Source: Lacticaseibacillus chiayiensis (GTDB taxonomy: Bacteria; Bacillota; Bacilli; Lactobacillales; Lactobacillaceae). From it: DNA of 64,000 bases. The notes under the pieces are model-generated. The model was not told where the DNA came from, did no database searches, and was given only the letters and a program-made list of their open reading frames with translations. The stretch spans positions 62,001 through 126,000 of the forward strand of contig NZ_MSSM01000003.1 in assembly GCF_004123795.1 (NCBI RefSeq), read 5' to 3'. The translations under genes and the position numbers were made by a program. Positions 8,915 to 19,060 of this stretch are shown piece by piece (within the stretch, counting starts at the first letter, position 1; each line of letters starts with the position of its first letter).

Positions 8915-10117
8915 TTAAACATGCGGCGTGACGTCTTTAGGATTTTGATTATCCATATCGCCGTGGGTATAATTCAGCAGTTGTTGCTTAAGTTCACCTT
9001 CCATTTGGACAAGCTGTTTTTCGGCATTCTGACGCTTGACGCGGCCGTCTTGCTGGATCTGTAGTGTCTGCTTTAAGGTATCAATCAGATCATTTTGTGT
9101 TTGTGTCAGCGTTTCGATATCGACAACGCCGCGTTCATTTTCTTTGGCAGTTTCAATCGAACTAATCTTCAACATTTCACTGTTCTTCTTGAGCAAATCG
9201 TTGGTCGTTTCCGAGACTTGACGCTGAGCTGTTACGGCATTTTTCTGGCGTAACAGGGTGAGCGCAATAGCCACCTGGTTTTTCCATAAAGGGATAGCAG
9301 TGTTGACACTGGCTTGGATTTTTTCTGCCAGTGCTTGATTGGTGTTTTGGATTAAGCGGATTTGTGGCGCTTGCTGAATGGTAATTTGTCGAGCTAATTG
9401 CAAATCATATGCCCGTTTTTCCAAACGGCTGGCGAATTGTCGCAGATCGTTAACTTGCTGGATGGCCATCTGATCATTAGCTGCTTCGGCGGCTTTGGCT
9501 GCTTCGGGAATCGTTTTATCATTCAGTTCTGCCAGCTTTAGATTGGCCGCTTCAATGTAAATATTCAAGGCATCAAAATACGCCTTGTTTTGGTCGTAAA
9601 GTTCGTCCAAAAGTTTGTTATCGTTTAACAAACCCTGTTGTGACGTTTCAAGCCTGTTGGCAATCGTATCGATCTGGGCACCGATTTTTTGGTACTTTGC
9701 GGTGATTTCGTAGATGGATCGCTTGACACGGCCAAAAATTTTGCGGAAAATATTGTTATTTTCTGCTTTGAGTTCATCAGGATTGGCTTCATTTAGGCGC
9801 GTCATAAGGCTGGTTAAAGCGTCACCAACTGCGCCAGTGTCTTGGCTTTGCACCTTGGATAACATATTTTGCGAGAAAATCCCAAGCTGCTTTTGCGCAT
9901 CGGCACCGTAGTTTAAGACGGTTTCGCCTTTCGTGACATCAATTTTGTTGGCTAAATCCTGCGCTTTGGCTTCCTGTTCCGGATTCAACTTGGGCTTAGC
10001 AGTTGCTGCTTCGAGGTTTTGGGGGGCCGCATCGCTTGGCTTGGATGAGGTGCTGAAAGGGTCTGCTAATAGGTCATCGGTCAAATTTGTTTGTTTGTCG
10101 TCACTCACGTTGGTCAC
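8915..10117 (-). CDS. telA: TelA-family toxic anion resistance protein
   Basis: The 400-residue product has an acidic, disordered N-terminus to about residue 65. It then shows the helical TelA/KlaA pattern: [16 protein letters not shown], the [15 protein letters not shown] segment, and [17 protein letters not shown] followed by [17 protein letters not shown], both typical of the family. No membrane segment or signal peptide is seen. TelA members are found with tellurite and other stress-resistance loci, and the biochemical role is unsettled. It overlaps the end of the xpaC-like gene by 4 bases (ATGA), so the two are translationally coupled. The gene ends at the bidirectional terminator at 8843-8880. 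Confidence 0.9.
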   Translation of the reverse strand: MTNVSDDKQTNLTDDLLADPFSTSSKPSDAAPQNLEAATAKPKLNPEQEAKAQDLANKIDVTKGETVLNYGADAQKQLGIFSQNMLSKVQSQDTGAVGDALTSLMTRLNEANPDELKAENNNIFRKIFGRVKRSIYEITAKYQKIGAQIDTIANRLETSQQGLLNDNKLLDELYDQNKAYFDALNIYIEAANLKLAELNDKTIPEAAKAAEAANDQMAIQQVNDLRQFASRLEKRAYDLQLARQITIQQAPQIRLIQNTNQALAEKIQASVNTAIPLWKNQVAIALTLLRQKNAVTAQRQVSETTNDLLKKNSEMLKISSIETAKENERGVVDIETLTQTQNDLIDTLKQTLQIQQDGRVKRQNAEKQLVQMEGELKQQLLNYTHGDMDNQNPKDVTPHV

Positions 10118-10776
10118 TCCGTTTCATGCATCTTGTCTGGATCGAGATGTTTCTTGGCAAGACGGACGTCGCTATCCAGGTCATCCAAGTCATCCTTAAT
10201 GAAGGCTTGATAATCGGTACGGATCTTACCCGCCATTCCGGTCATCGTTGTAAAGGCTTTATCTAACGTTTCATAGGTATCAGCCGTTTTGACTTCATGG
10301 TGTGTGATTTGAGCATATTTCTGCATCAAATCCAACAGATTCGGAACCTGTTGATAGACAAAAGTGCCAGCATCTGTCAGTCGCTGCGGGGCTTGTACCA
10401 GCGCCTCGAAATAAGCGTGCAGCAAATCGATCAAATCCGTATTAAGTGTGAGCGCACGAAGCTTCGGCACCTGTTTGGTTAACGCTTCAATCGCTCGAAT
10501 TTGATCGGCAAGTTCAGCCATTGTTTTTCTGAAAAGTTTGATTTCTTCATCACTTAATCCGGAAGCCGCATAGTGTTCGGCCATTTTAGGATCCAAACTT
10601 GGCAGATTAGTGGATTTGGGCTTCGGTCGGCTTAGTTCACCGATAAAGCGAGCGAAGGCAAATACAACGCTGACGAAAACAGCGATTGCCCAACGCCCGG
10701 ATAAGGCCCCTAATACCGCACCCATGGCGGCCCAGAGAATGATTCGCCAAATGCGAATGCGTTTGCTTGTGGCCAC
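10114..10776 (-). CDS. XpaC-like membrane protein (5-bromo-4-chloroindolyl phosphate hydrolysis family)
   Basis: The start is GTG at 10776, because GAGGAAGTG lies just upstream; the open frame continues to 10884 but without a ribosome site. The product has 220 residues. Two adjacent membrane helices lie at about residues 10-45 ([16 protein letters not shown], then [18 protein letters not shown]). A cytoplasmic helical domain follows, with [19 protein letters not shown] and the YVYQQ-like segment [17 protein letters not shown]. This arrangement, directly before telA, is that of XpaC proteins, named after a hydrolysis phenotype in Bacillus; they are probably not hydrolases themselves. A possible extended -10 (TGCTAAACT) lies around 10800-10815 on this strand. 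Confidence 0.82.
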   Translation of the reverse strand: MATSKRIRIWRIILWAAMGAVLGALSGRWAIAVFVSVVFAFARFIGELSRPKPKSTNLPSLDPKMAEHYAASGLSDEEIKLFRKTMAELADQIRAIEALTKQVPKLRALTLNTDLIDLLHAYFEALVQAPQRLTDAGTFVYQQVPNLLDLMQKYAQITHHEVKTADTYETLDKAFTTMTGMAGKIRTDYQAFIKDDLDDLDSDVRLAKKHLDPDKMHETE

Positions 10777-11004
10777 GAGATCACTTCCTCTTTCGTTTGA
10801 GTTTAGTTTAGCACAGTCCTGTAGGTTGACTATCAGCCGGAAGTTGGATATTCGCAAATTTTTTGTTAAGATCAGGCATTGCATCGTCTACTGGTGTAAG
10901 CTGATGACATGATCTTTCATAAAAATGGTGCTTGGCAACGTTTTGAATCGGTCGACGATTCGTTGATAGACGGCTTGGCGCTTATAAACGAGTAAGACGG
11001 GGAG

Positions 11005-11556
11005 GTGGCTGCGACGGAGGAAAAACCAATTGCACAACAACGGGTATTTACGGGTCAACTGGTTGCGGTTGACGAACTAACCGTTAAACTGGCGGATGAC
11101 CAAACTGCCAAACGGGAAATTGTAAGGGCGCGACCAGCTGCCGGTATTTTGGCTTTAAAGGGACAACAAGCCTTGTTTGTTAGTCAGTTTCGGTCAACTG
11201 TTGGCCAGGCAACGCTGGAAATTCCGGCTGGTAAGATCAACCAAGACGAGATGCCACTGACAGCTGCTCAACGTGAGTTAAATGAAGAAACTGGCTTGGT
11301 GGCGCTTAACTGGCGGCCGCTTGCCAGTTATTTTCAATCGCTTGGCTTTTCTGATGCGACCATGGTCCTTTTTTTGGCACGCCGCTTAACGCCGGCTGTC
11401 CAGCGCCTGCCGCAAGACACCGACGAATTTGTGAACAGTCATTGGCTGACTTTTGATGAAGCCCAACAAGCGTTAGATGATGGCAGAATTTGCGACAGTA
11501 AGACGCTGTTAGCGTTGTTTTATTGGCAACAGGAGGAACAGCATGGCAGAAGTTAA
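11005..11556 (+). CDS. nudF: Nudix hydrolase, ADP-ribose pyrophosphatase type
   Basis: The 183-residue product has a complete Nudix box at about residues 76-98: GKINQDEMPLTAAQRELNEE followed by TG, matching G-x5-E-x7-REUxEExGU. The preceding QFRSTVGQATLEIPAG is the usual ADP-ribose-type lead-in. Such enzymes split ADP-ribose to AMP and ribose 5-phosphate. The GTG at 11005 is preceded immediately by GGGGAG with almost no spacer, so the true start could differ by a few codons; an in-frame stop lies at 10993. It overlaps the next gene by 14 bases, and mtnN follows, as in several lactobacilli. Substrate specificity is inferred from the family. Confidence 0.88.
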   Translation: MAATEEKPIAQQRVFTGQLVAVDELTVKLADDQTAKREIVRARPAAGILALKGQQALFVSQFRSTVGQATLEIPAGKINQDEMPLTAAQRELNEETGLVALNWRPLASYFQSLGFSDATMVLFLARRLTPAVQRLPQDTDEFVNSHWLTFDEAQQALDDGRICDSKTLLALFYWQQEEQHGRS

Positions 11557-11803
11557 AACGCGTAAAGCCTACCGTGAAGCTCAGAAGAAAAAGAAGCGGG
11601 AAGCTCGTGATCGCGAAGCCAAGCGCGTTGAAGTGGAGAAAGCCTATGCCCGCCAGAGTCGCGACAAGCCAGAGGTCAAAGCAGCGCGGTTTGATGAAGT
11701 AACGTTTCGTAAAGTCAATAGCCTCAAGAAACGGCTTAATTGGGCGATCGGCATTGTCTTCGGGCTGATTGTGATTGTTTTTTTGGTTCTTTATTTTGGT
11801 TAG
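11543..11803 (+). CDS. Small basic single-pass membrane protein
   Basis: The 86-residue product has a strongly charged first half (AYREAQKKKKREARDREAKR and more), likely helical. A single hydrophobic helix lies at the very end (LNWAIGIVFGLIVIVFLVLY, residues 66-85), as in a tail-anchored protein. An AGGAGG site (11531-11536) precedes the ATG. The start lies inside the Nudix gene, so the two are coupled, and mtnN follows 67 bases on. I do not recognise the family with confidence; similar small proteins occur in this position in lactobacilli. No function can be given. Confidence 0.75.
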   Translation: MAEVKTRKAYREAQKKKKREARDREAKRVEVEKAYARQSRDKPEVKAARFDEVTFRKVNSLKKRLNWAIGIVFGLIVIVFLVLYFG

Positions 11804-11870
11804 GGATGGATCAAACCTAAGAGGCACAGAAGCAGCATTATATTTAGTGTAGAAAGAATGAGGGGATTTT

Positions 11871-12581
11871 TTGATTAAAGTCGGTGTGATTTGTGCGATG
11901 GAAGAGGAAATTCGCATGTTGCTGGCGCGGCAAACTCATCAGCATGAGACCGTTATTGCCAGTCAGCATTATTTTGAAGGTAAAATTGGCGATGTCGATG
12001 TGATTTTGGTGCAATCCGGCATTGGTAAGGTGCAAGCTGCGATGACGACAGCACTGCTGTTGGCGACTTATAAACCTGATGTCGTCATTAATACTGGTAG
12101 TGCGGGCGGGATTGGCCACGGGCTTGCGATCGGTGATGTGGTTATTTCTAGTGGCGTGGCTTATCACGATGTGGACGCTACGGCCTTTGGCTACTTACCA
12201 GGGCAACTTCCTCAGCAGCCGCAGATTTTTGAAGCAGGTATGTCATATGTGACACAAATTCAAACAGCAGCTGCAGCGACTGGTTTGACGCCCAAAGTAG
12301 GCTTGATTGTGTCGGGGGATCAATTTATTAATGGCAAAGAAGCCACTGCCCGTATTTTAAAGACCTATCCCCAAGCACTTGCCAGCGAAATGGAAGGTGC
12401 GGCAGTCGGCCAGGTTGCTAAAGAGTTCCACATCCCATTTGTCGTGATTCGCGCTATGAGTGACGTGGCAGATGAGCAGTCCGGAATCGATTTTGACAAA
12501 TTTGTGATTAAAGCGGGTGAGCAAAGTGCCGCGATGTTGTTGCAGTTCTTTGCCCATTTACAGGCATTTCAGCATGATTAG
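11871..12581 (+). CDS. mtnN: 5'-methylthioadenosine/S-adenosylhomocysteine nucleosidase
   Basis: The 236-residue product starts IKVGVICAMEEEIRML, the typical MTA/SAH nucleosidase opening. It contains TGSAGGIG (about residue 76), the SGDQFI motif and VASEMEGAAVGQVA-like ASEMEGAAVGQVAKEF (about 172), then IRAMSDVAD with the catalytic Asp. The enzyme removes adenine from SAH and MTA, feeding the activated methyl cycle and making the precursor of AI-2. The start is TTG at 11871 behind GAGGGG. The stop is 13 bases before the cysteine desulfurase ATG, which suggests a shared transcript with sulfur metabolism. Confidence 0.95.
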   Translation: MIKVGVICAMEEEIRMLLARQTHQHETVIASQHYFEGKIGDVDVILVQSGIGKVQAAMTTALLLATYKPDVVINTGSAGGIGHGLAIGDVVISSGVAYHDVDATAFGYLPGQLPQQPQIFEAGMSYVTQIQTAAAATGLTPKVGLIVSGDQFINGKEATARILKTYPQALASEMEGAAVGQVAKEFHIPFVVIRAMSDVADEQSGIDFDKFVIKAGEQSAAMLLQFFAHLQAFQHD

Positions 12582-12594
12582 GAGCTGATTTTTT

Positions 12595-13758
12595 ATGCAA
12601 CATATTTATCTTGATAACGCCGCAACAACGCCAATGGCACCTGAAGTTATTCAGACGATGACGGATCAAATGCAGCATGACTTTGGTAACGCGAGTTCGA
12701 CGCACTGGTTTGGTCGAGAGGCACATACAGTGATGGATAAGAGTCGGAAAATTCTGGCCGACTCAATCCATGCCCAACCCGGTGAGATGGTCATCACCAG
12801 CGGCGCCACTGAAAGCAACAATACGGCCATCACCCAGACAGCGCATGCCCGTGCTGCTTTGGGGAAGCATATTATCACCACTGCCATCGAACATCCCTCG
12901 GTCTTGCAGCCGTTGAAGGCCTTGGAAAAAGAAGGCTTCCGGGTCACCTATCTGCCGGTTGACGAAAATGGACGTATTCGGTTAGCAGATTTTGACGCAG
13001 CCTTGGATGATGACACGATTCTGGTCACGATCATGATGGGCAATAATGAAGTCGGTAGCCGCATGCCGATCGCTGAAATCGGCGAACGACTGATGGAACA
13101 TCAAGCCTGGTTCCACACCGATGCCACTCAGGCTTATGGATTGCTGGATATTGATGTCAAAGCCCAGCACATCGATATGTTGAGTGTGTCCGCGCACAAA
13201 ATCAACGGGCCAAAGGGGGTTGGCTTCTTATATCGCGATCCTAAAGTGCAATTTCCGGCGTTGCTAAAAGGCGGCGAGCAGGAACTTAAGCGTCGCGCGG
13301 GTACCGAAAATATTGCTGGCATTGCTGGTTTTGCAACGGCCGTTCAGCTGATCACTTCTGAAGAAAAGGCAAGACGCCAAACCAAATACCTTAACTTCAA
13401 GAAACAAATCATGACTGCTTTGGATAATGCCAATATTTCCTACGCGATCAATGGCGATATCAGACCTGACAATGTTAATCACGTCTTCAACTTGTGGCTC
13501 AAAGGCATTTCAACTTATGCCTTACAAACCAATCTCGATCTGGCCGGTGTTGCCGTTTCAGGCGGGTCTGCCTGCACAGCTGGGTCACTGGAACCTTCGC
13601 ATGTGCTGACCGCCATGTTTGGTGCGGACAGTCCGCGGTTAGGCGAATCAATCCGTATTTCATTTGGGGCACAGACAACTCAGGAAGATATTCAGGCCTT
13701 TATTGATACGCTGTTGCCTATTGTCAAACGGTTGATGGCTAAACAAACCGTACAGTAG
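12595..13758 (+). CDS. Cysteine desulfurase (IscS/NifS/YrvO type)
   Basis: The 387-residue PLP enzyme begins IYLDNAATTPMAPEVI. It has the cofactor His and Asp segments (TSGATESNN, HTDATQAYG) and the PLP lysine in SVSAHKINGPKGVGF (about residue 201). The catalytic Cys lies in SGGSACTAGSLEPSHVL (about 327). The short loop around that Cys and the HINGPKG-type site place it in the IscS/NifS group. It takes sulfur from cysteine as persulfide. In Bacillus the equivalent yrvO lies directly before mnmA and supplies sulfur for tRNA 2-thiouridine; mnmA is also downstream here, after DUF1831 and a UvrA-like gene. That role is the most likely one. Confidence 0.94.
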   Translation: MQHIYLDNAATTPMAPEVIQTMTDQMQHDFGNASSTHWFGREAHTVMDKSRKILADSIHAQPGEMVITSGATESNNTAITQTAHARAALGKHIITTAIEHPSVLQPLKALEKEGFRVTYLPVDENGRIRLADFDAALDDDTILVTIMMGNNEVGSRMPIAEIGERLMEHQAWFHTDATQAYGLLDIDVKAQHIDMLSVSAHKINGPKGVGFLYRDPKVQFPALLKGGEQELKRRAGTENIAGIAGFATAVQLITSEEKARRQTKYLNFKKQIMTALDNANISYAINGDIRPDNVNHVFNLWLKGISTYALQTNLDLAGVAVSGGSACTAGSLEPSHVLTAMFGADSPRLGESIRISFGAQTTQEDIQAFIDTLLPIVKRLMAKQTVQ

Positions 13759-13795
13759 TTTCGTGGTATGCTAAACTTAATGCTAGTAAAGCGTG

Positions 13796-13925
13796 TTCAC
13801 GCTCATATTAACGCGTTCGCCGGCGCAGGAGTCTGCGTGTAAGGACCTTGGTCGCAATGGCAAAAACCGCCATCACGTCCAAGCCCACTTACACGCCAAC
13901 TCCTGAACGCGCCGGTTCACGCTCA
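13796..13925. repeat. Hairpin-forming intergenic repeat, copy 2
   Basis: It carries the core TGCGTGTAAGGACCTTGGTC (13834-13853) followed by GCAATGGC, in the same orientation as copy 1. A left arm containing GGCGCAGGAGTCTGCGTGTAAG pairs imperfectly with the right arm around 13888-13915 (CTTACACGCCAACTCCTG). TTCACGCTCA occurs at both ends as a direct repeat. The repeat ends immediately before the ribosome site of the DUF1831 gene and may affect its expression. Confidence 0.75.
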
Positions 13926-13940
13926 GGAGGATGTTTCATA

Positions 13941-14282
13941 ATGGTATTAGCACCCACAGGATCAGCACAAGGCGACCCTAAGACTTATCGAATTGGTTCA
14001 GAGTTGAAACGGTTTACGTTGATTGATCTTGGTTTTGTTCAAACCAAAAACGGCAATTTTCAGTTACAACGGTCACTGGATCCTAACTCACCATACACGA
14101 CCGCGAATAAGCTCAAAATGACGGTAGCGAAGGACTTGGATAAGTTTCAACTCGATGTAACCACTGGAAACGGCTTAAAGGCGATTAACATTTTTAAAAA
14201 TGACCTTACCAAAGAAAATGTTGAACAGTATCAGTACTGGGTTAACAATTTAATTAAACGCGGCGTCATTGAGCCTAAGTAA
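13941..14282 (+). CDS. DUF1831 family protein
   Basis: The start is ATG at 13941, 10 bases after AGGAGG (13925-13930). The longer in-frame start at 13848 lies inside the hairpin repeat and is rejected. The 113-residue product (VLAPTGSAQGDPKTYRIGSE at the start, QYQYWVNNLIKRGVIEPK at the end) has no membrane segment and looks like one small alpha/beta domain. It matches what I know of DUF1831, a lactobacillus family typically encoded right after a cysteine desulfurase. That suggests a part in sulfur transfer, but no activity is established. The gene has its own terminator at 14297-14339. Confidence 0.82.
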   Translation: MVLAPTGSAQGDPKTYRIGSELKRFTLIDLGFVQTKNGNFQLQRSLDPNSPYTTANKLKMTVAKDLDKFQLDVTTGNGLKAINIFKNDLTKENVEQYQYWVNNLIKRGVIEPK

Positions 14283-14296
14283 CCGGTTTTGAAACT

Positions 14297-14339
14297 AGCA
14301 GCGATCTTTTTGTACGTGAGAAGATTACTGCTTTTTTTA
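14297..14339 (+). terminator. Terminator of the DUF1831 gene
   Basis: A 12-bp stem with G-T pairs (AGCAGCGATCTT at 14297-14308, AAGATTACTGCT at 14321-14332) is followed by a run of seven or more T. Confidence 0.85.
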
Positions 14340-14481
14340 TTGAACATGACCGCTTGATTTACTGTGTTGGTCATGTCTGAAAAGCAAAAGTGCTAAGCTG
14401 GTATTGTTAGATTTTTTAGCGTAAGCCGCAGCGTTGTGGTGAGCGCGTCAGCAAGCACACGAATGGTTAGGGGGGAGCTGA

Positions 14482-16752
14482 ATGTTCGAGCATGGTTTTA
14501 TCGAAGTGCATAACGCCAATCAGAATAATCTGCAACATGTGAATATTAAAGTTCCAAAGTACGCCATTTCCGTTTTCGTCGGGCGCTCTGGATCAGGCAA
14601 ATCGTCGTTGGTCTTTGATACCATCGCAGCTGAATCGCGACGTGAATTAAATGAAACCTTTCCGAGTTTTACTCAGCAATATCTGCCGAAGTATGGTCAG
14701 CCAGACGTCGGTTCGATCGATCATTTACCAGTTGCCATCGTGGTTGAGCAAAAACGAATCGGTAAAAATGCCCGGTCGACGCTAGCTACTTATACTGGAA
14801 TTTATTCACTTCTACGGCTGCTATTTTCCCGGATTGGCAAACCCTTTATCGGTTATTCCGATACTTTTTCATTCAATCTTCCGCAGGGAATGTGTCAAAC
14901 GTGCCAGGGACTTGGCTATGTCGATGATATTGATGTTAAAAAGTTGATCGATCCGAATAAATCATTAAACGAAGGTGCCATCACGTTCGTCAGTTTTGGG
15001 CCGGATACTTGGCGGTGGCGGCGCTATGCCTATAGTGGATTGTTTGATAACGATAAACCGCTGAGGGACTATACGCCCGAAGAAATGAAGCTGTTGTTAT
15101 TTGCGCCGCAGCAGACGCTCAAGCATGCGCCTGCCCAATGGCCACGAACAGCTCTATATGAAGGGGTTGTGCCGCGCATCAAACGATCAATTATTGGTAA
15201 GAAAGAAGCGGAGCACCACAAGGCAGCACTTGCCGAAATCGTGACGCGTAAGCCCTGCCCTGCATGTCATGGTACCCGCTTGCGTCCTGAAGTATTGACT
15301 TGTTTGATCAATCAAACCAATATTGCTCAAGTTTTAAAAATGGATCTGGTAAATGTGCGGGGTTTTCTGAAAAAAATTCAGGTCTCACTGGCACAAGATG
15401 TGATCCGCGAACTGCTGCGTAAAATTGATGCCTTGATTGATATCGGACTGGGTTACCTTTCATTGGATCGGCCGACAGAAACGCTTTCGGGTGGCGAGAC
15501 TCAACGCATCAAAATCGCCAAGTTTTTGACCAGTGCTTTGGTCGACATGGTTTACATTCTTGATGAGCCAAGCGTCGGCCTCCATCCACATGATATTGAA
15601 TTGATTAAGCGCGCACTGATGCGGTTAAAGCAAAAAGGCAACACGATTTTGATTGTCGAGCATAATCCTGCCTTGATTGCATTAGGCGATTACATCGTCG
15701 AAGTCGGTCCCGGTGCCGGTACAACCGGCGGACACATCACGTTCACCGGTACGTATCCACAACTGTTGGCTAGCCAGGCGCTTACTGGCCGACTACTTAA
15801 ACAGCGACTGACATTCCGCCGGCCGCGACCTGCCAAGACGACACTTGATTTAACGCACATTCAGCGGCATAACCTAAAGGACGTTCATGCCGTCATCCCA
15901 CTGGGAATTGAAACTGTGATTTCCGGAGTTGCCGGTTCAGGTAAAAGTACGCTGGTAAGCGCGTTACGTGATCATCTGACGGTTCCGTATATTGACCTAG
16001 CACAGGCCGACATCAGCGCCAACATTCGCTCGACGCCGGCAACTTATCTGAAAATTCTGGATCCGATTCGAAAAGTTTTTGCTCACGCTAACCGTGTTGG
16101 CAGCAGTTGGTTTAGCTACAATGGCCGCGGCGCCTGCCCACGCTGCAAAGGCAAAGGCGTGACGATCACGAACATGGCCTTTATGGATCCGGTTGTCTCC
16201 GTCTGTGAGCAATGCCACGGGCGGCGCTATAACGATCAGGCCTTGAGTTACACTTATCACGGACAAAATATTGCCGACGTTTTACAAATGCCGATTGCCA
16301 AGGCGCAACCCTTTTTTGCTGAAGAAAGTGAGATTGCCCACCCGCTACGGAATATGGCGCGAGTGGGGCTTGATTACCTGACACTCGGCCAGCCGCTGAC
16401 AACGTTGTCAGGTGGGGAAAAGCAGCGCCTTAAGCTGGCGGTTGAATTAAACCGCACCGGCGAAGTTTACTTACTCGATGAACCGACAGCCGGTCTTCAC
16501 TTACAGGACATCACCAAATTATTGCGTTTGTTTGACGATTTGGTGGCAGCCGGAAATTCATTGATTATTGTCGAACACAACTTGCAGGTCATCAGTCAGG
16601 CTGATTGGTTAATTGATATGGGTCCTGATGCCGGTATTTATGGTGGACGGATTTTATACGCCGGGACTCCCGCGGCTAGCATGCAGGCTAAGCAATCCCG
16701 CACCGGCCAAGCATTGCGGCAATATAACGAAGCCCTGGAACGGCAGGCATAA
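14482..16752 (+). CDS. Short UvrA-like ABC ATPase (class II UvrA paralogue)
   Basis: The 756-residue product has two UvrA-type ATPase halves. Walker A motifs are GRSGSGKSS (about 34) and GVAGSGKST (about 487). Signatures are LSGGETQRIKIA (about 336) and LSGGEKQRLKLA (about 645), with Walker B YILDEPSVGLHPHD and YLLDEPTAGLHLQD. Zinc-binding CxxC pairs are CQTCQGLG/CPACHGTR and CPRCKGKG/CEQCHGRR. At 756 rather than about 940 residues it lacks most of the insertion that binds UvrB in true UvrA, as in class II UvrA/DrrC-like proteins linked to antibiotic tolerance. It starts behind AGGGGGGAGC at about 14470-14479. It sits between DUF1831 and mnmA, interrupting the usual iscS-mnmA order. Function in repair or drug resistance is inferred. 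Confidence 0.88.
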   Translation: MFEHGFIEVHNANQNNLQHVNIKVPKYAISVFVGRSGSGKSSLVFDTIAAESRRELNETFPSFTQQYLPKYGQPDVGSIDHLPVAIVVEQKRIGKNARSTLATYTGIYSLLRLLFSRIGKPFIGYSDTFSFNLPQGMCQTCQGLGYVDDIDVKKLIDPNKSLNEGAITFVSFGPDTWRWRRYAYSGLFDNDKPLRDYTPEEMKLLLFAPQQTLKHAPAQWPRTALYEGVVPRIKRSIIGKKEAEHHKAALAEIVTRKPCPACHGTRLRPEVLTCLINQTNIAQVLKMDLVNVRGFLKKIQVSLAQDVIRELLRKIDALIDIGLGYLSLDRPTETLSGGETQRIKIAKFLTSALVDMVYILDEPSVGLHPHDIELIKRALMRLKQKGNTILIVEHNPALIALGDYIVEVGPGAGTTGGHITFTGTYPQLLASQALTGRLLKQRLTFRRPRPAKTTLDLTHIQRHNLKDVHAVIPLGIETVISGVAGSGKSTLVSALRDHLTVPYIDLAQADISANIRSTPATYLKILDPIRKVFAHANRVGSSWFSYNGRGACPRCKGKGVTITNMAFMDPVVSVCEQCHGRRYNDQALSYTYHGQNIADVLQMPIAKAQPFFAEESEIAHPLRNMARVGLDYLTLGQPLTTLSGGEKQRLKLAVELNRTGEVYLLDEPTAGLHLQDITKLLRLFDDLVAAGNSLIIVEHNLQVISQADWLIDMGPDAGIYGGRILYAGTPAASMQAKQSRTGQALRQYNEALERQA

Positions 16753-16832
16753 TGCCAGAAGCAGAGTGGTCGAAGCCTTTAACGATCACATCACGTCTGG
16801 TCGATTCAAAAAACTCGGTCCACTTTAACTAA

Positions 16833-18077
<1,245 letters not shown>

Positions 18078-18105
18078 TAACGAATAATGATCGATTAGAA
18101 AAGGT

Positions 18106-18146
18106 TCAGCCTTGGAGGTGCTTGTCGTCTCTGAGGCTGATTTTTT
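18106..18146 (+). terminator. mnmA terminator
   Basis: Stem TCAGCCT (18106-18112) with AGGCTGA (18134-18140), extendable by several pairs, is followed by six T. Confidence 0.8.
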
Positions 18147-18147
18147 A

Positions 18148-18262
18148 GTGAGCTTGAGTCGGCGCGCTTAGTAGTCGGAGTTGGGCGTGATGGCGCTCTT
18201 TGCCATTGCGACCAGTGCCCTTACATGCAGACTCTTGCGACGGCGAACGCGTTATGGTTAAC
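18148..18262. repeat. Hairpin-forming intergenic repeat, copy 3 (inverted)
   Basis: It carries the repeat core in the opposite orientation: TTGCCATTGCGACC, then CTTACATGCAGACTCTTGCG, the reverse complement of the copy 2 core with a few changes. GCGTGATGGCG and CGGCGAACGCGTTATG flank it, as in copies 2 and 4. No ORF is present. It lies between the mnmA terminator and the histidine phosphatase gene. Confidence 0.72.
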
Positions 18263-18355
18263 ACTTGCTGGTTTTGATCCATCCTTGAGTATGCTTGATA
18301 TTTATGGCGAAAATACTGATAATGAAAGGGTTAAGACGTAAAAGGAGAGCGGATC

Positions 18356-19018
18356 GTGACCAAATTATATTTTGTACGCCATGGCAAAACCGAATGGAAT
18401 AATCAAGGACGTTATCAAGGCGCCAATGGGGACTCCCCGTTGCTTCCGGAAAGTTTTGAGCAAATCAAGGCATTGGCCGATTATTTGCGTGGCATTCCTT
18501 TTGCCCACGCCTATGTGAGTCCGCTTAAACGTGCGCGGATGACGGCACAGACTTTAATCAAAGATTTAAATGAAACGATTCCGTTAACGATTATGCCTGC
18601 ATTGCGAGAATTTAACCTAGGCAAAATGGAAGGCATGACGTTTACTGACGTTGCCAAGCATTTTCCGCAAGAGTTACATGCGTTTCGGCATGAACCGGCT
18701 GCTTACGACCCACGCAAGATTCATGGCGAGTCGTTTTCACAATTGATTAACCGCGCGATTCCGGCCATAGTTGCGACGGTTGCAATGGATCGAACCGGTG
18801 AGGCTAATTTGTTGTATGTCAGTCATGGCGCCGCACTGGCTGCAGTCATCCAAAGCCTGCTGGGGACGCCATTAGCCGAAATTCGCAAAGACGGCGGCCT
18901 TACGAACAGCAGTGTGACGATTTTACAAGCAGATGGACCGAGGCTGCCGTTCAAATTACTCGACTGGAATGAGACCGGTTTTTTACCAGAACCGCCAAAA
19001 CCAACCGACACCATTTGA
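18356..19018 (+). CDS. Histidine phosphatase (phosphoglycerate mutase-like) family protein
   Basis: The 220-residue product begins with the phosphohistidine motif: LYFVRHGKTEWNNQGRYQG, with the RHG His at residue 9. The second conserved His lies in LLYVSHGAALAAVIQSLLG (about residue 158). Such proteins remove phosphate from small metabolites via a phospho-His; the substrate cannot be told, and a role as glycolytic mutase is unlikely given this cobC/GpmB-like form. The start is GTG at 18356, 8 bases after AAAGGAGAG. It is followed 42 bases later by the TPR gene, so the set phosphatase-TPR-recD2 may be one operon. Confidence 0.9.
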   Translation: MTKLYFVRHGKTEWNNQGRYQGANGDSPLLPESFEQIKALADYLRGIPFAHAYVSPLKRARMTAQTLIKDLNETIPLTIMPALREFNLGKMEGMTFTDVAKHFPQELHAFRHEPAAYDPRKIHGESFSQLINRAIPAIVATVAMDRTGEANLLYVSHGAALAAVIQSLLGTPLAEIRKDGGLTNSSVTILQADGPRLPFKLLDWNETGFLPEPPKPTDTI

Positions 19019-19060
19019 TTTTTGGCACAGCATAACCACGATATGAGTAAAGAGGTTGTT

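Noticed and set aside
11306-11917. A 203-codon minus-strand frame over the Nudix and small membrane protein genes
   Set aside because: It lies antisense to two genes with clear motifs and ribosome sites, has no family character and no start site of its own.
13848-13940. Upstream extension of the DUF1831 gene
   Set aside because: The extension is the hairpin repeat read in frame; the real start with AGGAGG is at 13941.
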